Program-made: the position numbers and the translations under genes
The notes under the pieces: model-generated
What the model saw: the letters and a program-made list of their open reading frames with translations, nothing else
The model's database searches: none
What the model was told of the DNA's origin: nothing
Part shown: one piece after another, positions 7,847 through 13,344 of the stretch
How positions within the stretch are numbered: position 1 is the stretch's first letter
How the letters are laid out: every line of letters begins with the position of its first letter
NCBI GenBank assembly: GCA_031259645.1
Contig: JAIRLC010000083.1
Location: forward strand, 1 to 15,544
From: Prevotellaceae bacterium
Lineage (GTDB): Bacteria; Bacteroidota; Bacteroidia; Bacteroidales; UBA932
DNA: 15,544 nucleotides
Reading direction: 5' to 3'

Positions 7847-8032
7847 CACTGCATTGATACGATAAACAGCCATTCCCCCTGCCCCCGTTTATCCTCCGAG
7901 TAGTCATTAGGCATTACGCCAGAGAAGAATACGGCTGAAAAAGAACTTATTTGTTTTTTTCAATCCAATTTATTTATTATTGTTGTTGTTTATTTACATC
8001 CCTTAAGTCATTGTTCAATTATTAATTTCATT
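7847..8032 (-). other. Gene-free segment with a candidate small structured RNA 3' end
   Basis: No credible ORF. The part nearest the terminator (7861-7893) forms a 9-bp helix on the minus strand, GAUAAACGG with CUGUUUAUC, containing one G-U pair that would be an A-C mismatch in plus-strand RNA. The loop is G-rich on the minus strand (GGGGGCAGGGGG). A smaller GGCGUAAUGCC hairpin lies at about 7910-7920. The left-over part (about 7955-8030) is AT-rich simple sequence with short TTG and TTATT runs. I found no TAnnTTTG promoter inside it, so any RNA here would come from read-through or processing. Confidence 0.35.
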
Positions 8033-8110
8033 ATAAAAAGGGCCACCACACATTAACATAATAGATGACACAAATCAGAAAGAAGAACTATTATTATCCG
8101 GCAGCCCTTT
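8033..8110 (-). terminator. Terminator-like branched hairpin
   Basis: In minus-strand RNA AAAGGGCUGCC (8100-8110) pairs over 11 positions with GGUGGCCCUUU (8037-8047), including two adjacent G-U wobbles, and the RNA continues UUAUAAUG. Inside, AUAAUAG pairs with CUAUUAU over 7 bp. The U tract is short and the apical loop large, so it is a weaker candidate than the stem at 7818-7846. Confidence 0.4.
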
Positions 8111-8148
8111 GACACATTAAATTATATATTTAAAATATATTATATAGA

Positions 8149-8215
8149 AACAAAAGATTAAAGACAATAGTATAATAGAGCAAATGATAAAGGAAATAAT
8201 CTTTAATCTTTTGTT
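8149..8215. repeat. 16-bp perfect inverted repeat with 35-bp spacer
   Basis: AACAAAAGATTAAAGA (8149-8164) is exactly the reverse complement of 8200-8215. Such length and perfection in non-coding DNA suggests a maintained hairpin or a pair of ends of a small element. An AT-only palindrome (8124-8140, ATATATTT/AAATATAT) lies just beside it. Confidence 0.85.
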
Positions 8216-8320
8216 GCTTATTCCTACTTTCAGTGATTAAGAAATTAAATGACACAGCATTAAGAAAGATACAAATCAACACATGACCATTTAAATTCTT
8301 AGTCACCTATCAATTACAAG

Positions 8321-8402
8321 TAGGGGCGCGAGCCTGTAGAAAATTTATTTTAGTAGGAGGTCTTACGAAACCAATGACTAAATAAATTTAGGCTCACACC
8401 TA
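8321..8402 (-). repeat. Long imperfect hairpin with alternative pairing partner
   Basis: In minus-strand RNA UAGG pairs with CCUA, GUGAGCC with GGCUCGC (one G-U), the AU-rich UAAAUUUAUUUAGU arm with its partner (one bulge), and the tip GGUUU with AGACC (one G-U, loop CGUA). The 3' arm (8334-8346) can instead pair over 13 positions with 8490-8502. An 8-bp direct repeat CACCTATC (8304-8311 and 8397-8404) lies at the margins. Confidence 0.6.
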
Positions 8403-8557
8403 TCTTTCTAACAAAAAAAAATCGGATTGTAAAAAGGGAGCATGCGAACGCTAACGCTATTTTTCCAGTCATTATCTAATAAGGTTCGTAAATTTCCTAC
8501 AGAGAATATAAAAGCGAGCGCCAAATAATAAAAAGAACGATATAACTTTTAACGATG

Positions 8558-8588
8558 CAAATATAGTTATAATTTTTAAAGATCCAAA
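8558..8588 (-). promoter_or_regulatory. Orphan Bacteroidota-type promoter downstream of prfA
   Basis: On the minus strand TTTG (8585-8588) is followed after exactly 19 nt by TATATTTG (8558-8565), an exact match to TTTG-N19-TAnnTTTG. It starts 41 nt after the prfA stop codon and points into a region without a protein gene. Two inverted repeats surround it: TATAACT/AGTTATA (8541-8547, 8565-8571) and ATATTTTA/TAAAATAT (8588-8595, 8601-8608), which could be operator half-sites or chance in AT-rich DNA. Confidence 0.65.
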
Positions 8589-8628
8589 TATTTTAGTTGT
8601 TAAAATATGTAAAAACGGAAGTGCTAAA

Positions 8629-9714
8629 TTATAATTCACTATCTTTAAGTCGTTCGGCATTTTCGGCAAGTTGCAACTGGGCAATCACCTCTTGAATGTC
8701 GCCATCCATAAACACAGGAAGGTTATACATGGTGTAGTTGATACGATGGTCGGTCACGCGGCTTTGGGGATAATTATAGGTACGTATTTTCGCCGACCGG
8801 TCGCCGGTGGATACCATGGTTTTGCGCTGACTCGAAATTTCGTTCAGGTATTTTTCATATTCGAGATTGTAAAGACGGGTACGCAGTTCCGACAGCGCCT
8901 TGTCATAATTCTTGATTTGTGATTTTTCATCCTGGCACTGCACCACAATGCCCGACGGAATGTGGGTAAGCCTGATGGCCGAATAGGTGGTATTTACGCT
9001 TTGTCCGCCGGGACCCGAAGAGCAAAACGTATCTTTACGCACATCGTTCATGTTTAACTCAATGTCGAACTCATCGGCTTCGGGCAATACGGCCACCGAC
9101 GCCGCCGACGTATGCACCCGGCCCTGCGTTTCGGTTTGCGGCACCCGCTGTACGCGATGCACGCCGCTTTCATATTTCATAATACCATACACACCGGTGC
9201 CTCTCACTTCACATATAACTTCTTTAAACCCGCCAACAGTCCCTTCCGACGAGGAATTAACGGTAATTTTCCATCCTTTCTTTTCGGCAAATTTCGCGTA
9301 CATGCGAAACAAATCACCGGCAAAAATAGAGGCTTCATCACCACCCGAGCCGGCACGGATTTCCAATATGGCGTTCTTGCTGTCTTGCGGGTCGGCCGGA
9401 ATGAGCAACAACTTGATTTCTTCTTCCAACACCGGAATTTTCTCTTCGAGTTGTTCTATTTCCTGCTTCGCCATTTCACGCATGTCTTCCTCTTTTTCCG
9501 TTACCAACAGCGCTTTGGCCGAATTTAGGTCGTGCAATATTTTTTTATAATCGGCACACGCTTCCACAATGGGCTCAAGCTCTTTATATTCCTTATTCAA
9601 GGCCACATAACGCTTCATGTCTGCCATCACGGCAGGGTCTGAAATCTGGTGGCTTATTTCCTGATATTTCTCAGTAAGCCCCTCTAATTTAGCAAGTATA
9701 GTATTATTGCTCAT
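8629..9714 (-). CDS. prfA: Peptide chain release factor 1
   Basis: RF1 reads the stop codons UAA and UAG in the ribosomal A site and triggers release of the finished protein. An N-terminal coiled helical domain (about 1-105) is followed by the codon-recognition domain with RVQRVPQTETQGRVHTS (the PxT tripeptide at 192-194, here PQT) and by the catalytic SSGPGGQSVNTT segment with GGQ at 236-238. The C-terminal part carries the expected YNYPQSRVTDHRI. Length 361 is normal. The Gln of GGQ is the target of PrmC methylation in other bacteria; prmC is not in this window. RF1 rather than RF2 is supported by the PxT tripeptide in place of SPF and by the absence of a programmed frameshift. The start at 9714 lies 27 nt downstream of the -7 element of a divergent promoter. 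No clear terminator sits directly after the stop. Confidence 0.98.
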   Translation of the reverse strand: MSNNTILAKLEGLTEKYQEISHQISDPAVMADMKRYVALNKEYKELEPIVEACADYKKILHDLNSAKALLVTEKEEDMREMAKQEIEQLEEKIPVLEEEIKLLLIPADPQDSKNAILEIRAGSGGDEASIFAGDLFRMYAKFAEKKGWKITVNSSSEGTVGGFKEVICEVRGTGVYGIMKYESGVHRVQRVPQTETQGRVHTSAASVAVLPEADEFDIELNMNDVRKDTFCSSGPGGQSVNTTYSAIRLTHIPSGIVVQCQDEKSQIKNYDKALSELRTRLYNLEYEKYLNEISSQRKTMVSTGDRSAKIRTYNYPQSRVTDHRINYTMYNLPVFMDGDIQEVIAQLQLAENAERLKDSEL

Positions 9715-9737
9715 ACATTTATTCCCTCGTCATAAGG

Positions 9738-9769
9738 TTTGCAAAGGTAAATAATTTTATGTAACTTTG
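9738..9769 (+). promoter_or_regulatory. Promoter of the glsA-glsB pair (divergent with prfA)
   Basis: TTTG (9738-9741), a 20-nt spacer and TAACTTTG (9762-9769) fit the Bacteroidota promoter pattern. Transcription would start near 9775, leaving a leader of only about 14 nt before the ATG at 9789. Confidence 0.75.
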
Positions 9770-9773
9770 CAAG
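9742..9773 (-). promoter_or_regulatory. prfA promoter, interleaved with the opposite promoter
   Basis: On the minus strand CTTG (9770-9773, one mismatch to TTTG), a 20-nt spacer and TACCTTTG (9742-9749) form a promoter. The -7 box of each direction overlaps or touches the -33 box of the other, so the whole is one near-palindrome centred at about 9755. Confidence 0.65.
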
Positions 9774-9788
9774 TTTAGACGTTTATCC

Positions 9789-10631
9789 ATGTATAACGAC
9801 CCTTCGATTCCCGAATTTATTAATATCGACAAGCTTATTGCGTCGAAAAATCCGACGTTGTTAAAATGGATTCCGCGTTTTATCCTAAACTATATCAAAC
9901 GCATTATTCACCAAAACGAAGTGAATTATGTCATTCATACGTATGGGAAAGAGCACGCGGGGCTTGATTTCGTGAATGCCATTATCGAGCAACACTGGGA
10001 AGCGCGTTATACGGCTCATGGATTGGATGACATTCCGGCGGACGGACGGTACATTTTCGCCTCAAACCACCCGCTGGGCGCTTTCGACGGCTTGATACTA
10101 ATGAGCGCCATCGGCAAGCGTTTTAAGGAGATCAAGTTCATCGTAAACGATCTGCTGATGCATTTAAAACCGTTGGCGCCGCTGTTTGTGCCGGTCAATA
10201 AACATGGCCGCCAATCGACCGAGTATGCCACACGCATTGACGCTACTTATGCCGCACGTGAAACGCAAGTGCTGTATTTCCCCGCGGGATTATGCTCACG
10301 TTGCATCAAAGGGAAAATTACCGATTTGCCATGGAAACGCAATTTTGTGCAAAAGGCCATCCAATACCGGCGCGACATCGTACCGGTGTATTTTCACGGG
10401 CATAATTCAAACTTTTTTTACCGGGCCGGAAATTTCAGGAAACGCTTGGGAATAAAGGCAAATATTGAAATGTTTTGTTTGCCTCATGAATTTTTTAAAC
10501 AGAAAAAAGCAAACTATAATGTATATTTCGGCAAGCCTGTCCCCTATCAAACCTTTGACAAGCATAAGACTTTAGACCAATGGACGCAGATGGTGAGAGA
10601 GAATGTTTATGCCATGGCTCCGCTTTCTTAA
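9789..10631 (+). CDS. glsA: PlsC-like O-acyltransferase, probable GlsA of glycine-lipid synthesis
   Basis: Probable second enzyme of N-acyloxyacyl amino-acid lipid synthesis: it would add a fatty acid to the hydroxyl of an N-(3-hydroxyacyl) amino acid at the inner membrane. SNHPLGAFDG (92-101) is the acyltransferase catalytic block; the spacing is His94-x5-Asp100, as in the NHPxGxxDG subgroup, not the HX4D of PlsC proper. VLYFPAGLCSR (161-171) corresponds to the later substrate-binding block, and PLFVPVNKHGR lies between them. Length is 280 residues. No long hydrophobic helix is obvious, so membrane association is probably peripheral. The next gene, 23 nt on, is the matching N-acyltransferase, the main reason for the specific name. 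In Bacteroides these two activities are separate adjacent genes, while Flavobacterium has a fused OlsF. Alternative: a generic 1-acylglycerol-3-phosphate acyltransferase. Confidence 0.75.
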   Translation: MYNDPSIPEFINIDKLIASKNPTLLKWIPRFILNYIKRIIHQNEVNYVIHTYGKEHAGLDFVNAIIEQHWEARYTAHGLDDIPADGRYIFASNHPLGAFDGLILMSAIGKRFKEIKFIVNDLLMHLKPLAPLFVPVNKHGRQSTEYATRIDATYAARETQVLYFPAGLCSRCIKGKITDLPWKRNFVQKAIQYRRDIVPVYFHGHNSNFFYRAGNFRKRLGIKANIEMFCLPHEFFKQKKANYNVYFGKPVPYQTFDKHKTLDQWTQMVRENVYAMAPLS

Positions 10632-10654
10632 TTTTTTAACTTTTTATACCGAAT

Positions 10655-11608
10655 ATGGAAGCTGTAATTCCACCCATTAACCGAAAAGACATCATACATG
10701 AACTGACTGCAGAAAAATTTGTACGTTACACAAATAACGGAAGCAACAAATTATATGTGGTTACCGCCCACGATTCACCGAATATTATGTTAGAGATTGG
10801 GCGCTTGCGTGAAATATCTTTCCGCACGGCGGGCGGCGGCACCGGGAAAAGCGTAGATATTGACGATTTTGACACCAATAAGGAGCATCCTTACAAACAA
10901 CTAATAGTGTGGGATCCGAAGGCAAAAGAAATCTTGGGCGGATACCGGTATATTTACACGGGAAATGTGACCATGCACGAATTGGCCACTTCGGAAATAT
11001 TCTCCTTTTCCGAAAAATTTATTGACAAATATTTGCCGCGAACCATTGAGCTGGGGCGCTCGTTTGTACAACCCAATTATCAAAGCACACAGTTGCGGAG
11101 TAAGGGACTTTATGCCCTCGATAATTTGTGGGATGGCTTGGGCGCATTGGTGCTGCGCTATCCGGAAGTAAATTATTTCTTCGGAAAGGTGACCATGTAC
11201 GTGACGTATAACGTAGAAGCGCGCAACATTTTATTATATTTTCTGCGCAAGCATTTTGCCGACCACGACAGTCTGGTGACACCCATGCATCCCTTGCAAA
11301 CCAACACGGATGAAGAATACATGAAAAAACTTTTTGTGGGAAATAACTACAAGGAAGACTATGTGATTTTACAACGGGAAGTGCGCGCGCTGGGCGAGAA
11401 TGTTCCCCCGCTGATCAATTCCTACATGAAACTTTCACCATCCATGCGGGTATTTGGGACGGCTATAAACCCATTTTTCGGGGATGTGGAAGAAACCGGT
11501 ATTCTTATAAAAATCAGCGATATCTACGCCGAAAAAATAGAACGATATACGGCTCCTGTACGCCGCATGGCACAACGGCTACGCACACGTTGGTGGGTAC
11601 AGCGGTAA
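10655..11608 (+). CDS. glsB: OlsB-like N-acyltransferase, probable GlsB of glycine-lipid synthesis
   Basis: Probable first enzyme of the same pathway: transfer of a 3-hydroxyacyl group to the amine of glycine (or ornithine). The protein has a GNAT/acyl-homoserine-lactone-synthase-like core: an N-terminal strand region (YVVTAHDSPNIMLEIGRLREISFRTAGGGTG, quoted here in two parts: residues 34-50 and 51-64), KEILGGYRYIY (91-101), and IELGRSFVQPNYQ (131-143), the segment typical of this family. LWDGLGALVLRYPEVNYFFG and VTMYVTYN follow. Length 317 is in the usual range. It is cotranscribed with the O-acyltransferase upstream; no separate promoter or Shine-Dalgarno sequence is visible in the 23-nt gap. 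The choice of amino acid cannot be read from the sequence. The annotation 'hemolysin-like' often given to such proteins is historical. Confidence 0.75.
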   Translation: MEAVIPPINRKDIIHELTAEKFVRYTNNGSNKLYVVTAHDSPNIMLEIGRLREISFRTAGGGTGKSVDIDDFDTNKEHPYKQLIVWDPKAKEILGGYRYIYTGNVTMHELATSEIFSFSEKFIDKYLPRTIELGRSFVQPNYQSTQLRSKGLYALDNLWDGLGALVLRYPEVNYFFGKVTMYVTYNVEARNILLYFLRKHFADHDSLVTPMHPLQTNTDEEYMKKLFVGNNYKEDYVILQREVRALGENVPPLINSYMKLSPSMRVFGTAINPFFGDVEETGILIKISDIYAEKIERYTAPVRRMAQRLRTRWWVQR

Positions 11609-11689
11609 CAAGAGCGGGGAGCGGGGAACGGTAAACGGAGAAGGGGGAAAAGAGGAAGACAGATGAAAATTGCACACAAACGCCATTAC
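11609..11689 (-). promoter_or_regulatory. C/U-rich spacer downstream of trkA, possible Rho-utilisation site
   Basis: This convergent gap (81 bp) has no gene and no GC hairpin with a U tract for either direction. Its plus strand is nearly all purine from 11609 to about 11659, with two tandem AGCGGGG units (11613-11626) and an uninterrupted 23-nt purine run (11637-11659). Read as the 3' end of the trkA transcript it is C/U-rich and G-poor, the composition Rho prefers. This is inference from composition only. Confidence 0.3.
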
Positions 11690-13036
11690 TTATTCAAAAA
11701 ATTTACTTACCATGGAAATAACCGACGGAAGGCTCACTACCACGACCCTGTCGTATGGTTTTATTTCGCTGTCGCCTACTGCAATAAAATTGGTATTACC
11801 ACGCACCACCCCACCGATAACCGCGTTTTTCGGGAAATCAATATCCCTGATTTTTCCTTTGGTCACAGGGCTTCCCGATTTCACAATAAATTCGAGCACT
11901 TCGGCCTCCGATCCGTTAAGCAGCCGTATAGATTGCACGTTGGAGCCCATGGTAAAACGGAAAATACGTCCGGCGGTGATGATTTTTTTATTGATAATGG
12001 TATCTACGCCCATATTTTCGGCCAAGTGAATGTAATCAATATTTTCAATCTCGGCGATGGTTTTCTTCACGCCCATGCGCTTGGCGAAAATGCACGATAA
12101 AATGTTGGTTTCGGAACTTCCGGTAACCGCCACAAACGCGTCGATATTGCAAATATCTTCTTCCATCAGTAGATCGGTGTTGCGAATGTCGCCGCATATA
12201 ATAAGGGTTTCCGGCAATTCTTCGGCCAATCGTTCACAATGCTCCCTGTCGGAATCAATCAACTTGACTTGTTCCACCTTCCCTTCCAGCGCGGCCGCAA
12301 GCATAACGCCGATACGGGTACCGCCCAGAATAAGCACTTTGCGCACATTGACATTCGACTTGCCCGAATCTTTCAATGCATCCTGAATCCCTTCTTTATT
12401 GGTCACGATAAACACCAAGTCGTCTTCTTTGAATTTATCGGCCCCGGTGGGAATAATCGTTTTGCCATTGCGCGAAATAGCCACCGCACGATAATCTATG
12501 CTATGACTTCCAGACACCTCGTTCAGGCTTTTGTTAATCACCGGCGCGCCTTCTTCCAACTTGTAGGCAATAAGCTGCAAGTGCCCACCTGAAAAATCCA
12601 TAAATTCGGTGGTACCGGTTTGGGACAATAGGTTAAGGATTTCCACTACCGCATTTTTTTCGGGATAAAACAGATAATCAATCCCCAAATCGGTGAATAT
12701 GGCGTTATGTTCGGGCTGCAAATATTCATCATTATTAATCCGCGCAATGACTTTCTTGGCGCCCATCTTTTTGGCAAAAGCGGCGCTCACCACATTCATA
12801 TCCTGTTCTACGGAAGGGCTCACGGCAATAAACAAATCGGCCTTATCGACATGAGCCCGTTCCAACGTGGCAATAGACGTTGGCATGCCATGAATAGCCA
12901 TCAAGTCCACCGCTTCCGCCGCTTTACGCAGACGGTCCTCGTCATGGTCAATGACGGTGATGGAATGGTGGCCTTCGCCCAGCATCATGGCAAGGTGGCT
13001 GCCCACCTCACCGGCTCCTGCTATTACGATTTTCAT
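11690..13036 (-). CDS. trkA: Trk potassium uptake regulatory protein TrkA
   Basis: A cytoplasmic NAD(H)-binding regulator that gates the TrkH potassium channel. Two RCK units are in tandem. The first Rossmann motif is IAGAGEVGSHLA (5-16) with the acidic strand end VIDHDEDRL (Asp30). The second is VLILGGTRIGVMLA (234-247) with LIDSDREHCERL. Each is followed by an RCK-C/TrkA-C-type domain (about 145-220 and 370-448). Length 448 is normal for the two-unit form. The partner channel gene trkH, often next to trkA, is not found on either side within the window. The gene starts 14 nt after the small Cys-motif membrane protein gene and seems to be the last gene of the recG run. Confidence 0.95.
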   Translation of the reverse strand: MKIVIAGAGEVGSHLAMMLGEGHHSITVIDHDEDRLRKAAEAVDLMAIHGMPTSIATLERAHVDKADLFIAVSPSVEQDMNVVSAAFAKKMGAKKVIARINNDEYLQPEHNAIFTDLGIDYLFYPEKNAVVEILNLLSQTGTTEFMDFSGGHLQLIAYKLEEGAPVINKSLNEVSGSHSIDYRAVAISRNGKTIIPTGADKFKEDDLVFIVTNKEGIQDALKDSGKSNVNVRKVLILGGTRIGVMLAAALEGKVEQVKLIDSDREHCERLAEELPETLIICGDIRNTDLLMEEDICNIDAFVAVTGSSETNILSCIFAKRMGVKKTIAEIENIDYIHLAENMGVDTIINKKIITAGRIFRFTMGSNVQSIRLLNGSEAEVLEFIVKSGSPVTKGKIRDIDFPKNAVIGGVVRGNTNFIAVGDSEIKPYDRVVVVSLPSVISMVSKFFE

Positions 13037-13050
13037 TGAATTACGAATTA

Positions 13051-13344
13051 TTACGAATCAGAGGAAAGCAACTTGTTCCGCTTCACCGGCGGATGGAGCC
13101 AATAGCGCAACATGCGATAAACGGCCAACAAAGCCACGGCAATCAAAGCCGTCCATGGCTCTGGAATATAACTGCGGAATAAAAATAAAAACACATACAT
13201 TAAAAGTATCAGCGCCAAACAGAAGTACCATGTACGGGGCGCCGGAGTTTTCTTACGGTTGGTTTCCGACATGGGGCACGAAGCAGTGGGGCAAGCGGCG
13301 CAAAGCGACGCGCCATCGGAAGCGGTAATTTTATCTGTATTCAT
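13051..13344 (-). CDS. Small two-helix membrane protein with N-terminal CxxC-x4-C motif (unknown function)
   Basis: I do not recognise the family. The 97-residue protein starts with a hydrophilic segment holding CAACPTASCP (Cys15, Cys18, Cys23), then a basic stretch (NRKKTPAPR), then two hydrophobic helices (about 39-60 and 64-83) joined by a tight turn with PEP, and ends in a basic tail (HPPVKRNK). Its ATG shares one base with the stop of the upstream DUF3108 gene (TAATG), and trkA follows after 14 nt, so translation is likely coupled. The coupling and normal codon use make it a real gene despite its size. By the positive-inside rule the N-terminus is probably cytoplasmic, placing the cysteines on the inside. 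They could bind a metal or be redox-active; this is inference. Confidence 0.7.
   Translation of the reverse strand: MNTDKITASDGASLCAACPTASCPMSETNRKKTPAPRTWYFCLALILLMYVFLFLFRSYIPEPWTALIAVALLAVYRMLRYWLHPPVKRNKLLSSDS

Larger units (their letters stand above)
8033..8551 (-). ncRNA. Candidate structured non-coding transcript (unknown class)
   Basis: A near-consensus minus-strand promoter (8558-8588) predicts a start near 8551. No ORF of coding quality follows. Downstream come an extensive set of inverted repeats at 8321-8402 and 8334-8502, a 16-bp perfect hairpin (8149-8215), and a terminator-like stem (8033-8110), giving a predicted transcript of about 520 nt. In several helices the imperfect positions are G-U in minus-strand RNA and would be A-C mismatches in plus-strand RNA, which supports an RNA read from the minus strand. 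I compared it from memory with tmRNA, RNase P RNA, SRP RNA, 6S RNA, and FMN and TPP riboswitches, and saw none of their hallmark segments. It could instead be several short RNAs, a long leader, or a decayed mobile element with hairpin ends. Confidence 0.35.

Noticed and set aside
7649..7873. 74-codon minus-strand ORF running through the terminator and rpsO promoter
   Set aside because: It would be interrupted by a strong terminator and overlaps rpsO out of frame. A short leader peptide starting at 7873 cannot be excluded, but nothing supports it.
7861..7893. FMN riboswitch suggested by the GGGGCAGGG-like loop
   Set aside because: The other conserved FMN-aptamer segments are missing and rpsO is not a riboflavin gene.
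7900..8550. Replication origin in the AT-rich repeat-bearing region
   Set aside because: No clusters of TTATCCACA-like DnaA boxes and no dnaA, gyrase or parAB genes nearby.
7711..8628. tRNA, tmRNA, RNase P RNA or SRP RNA gene in the gap
   Set aside because: I looked for T-loop, tmRNA end, RNase P core and SRP GGAAG/GCAGC-type segments on both strands and saw none in the right arrangement.
8472..8684. 70-codon minus-strand ORF overlapping the prfA end
   Set aside because: Overlaps the end of prfA out of frame, spans a promoter, and its hydrophobic composition is what AT-rich DNA gives by chance.
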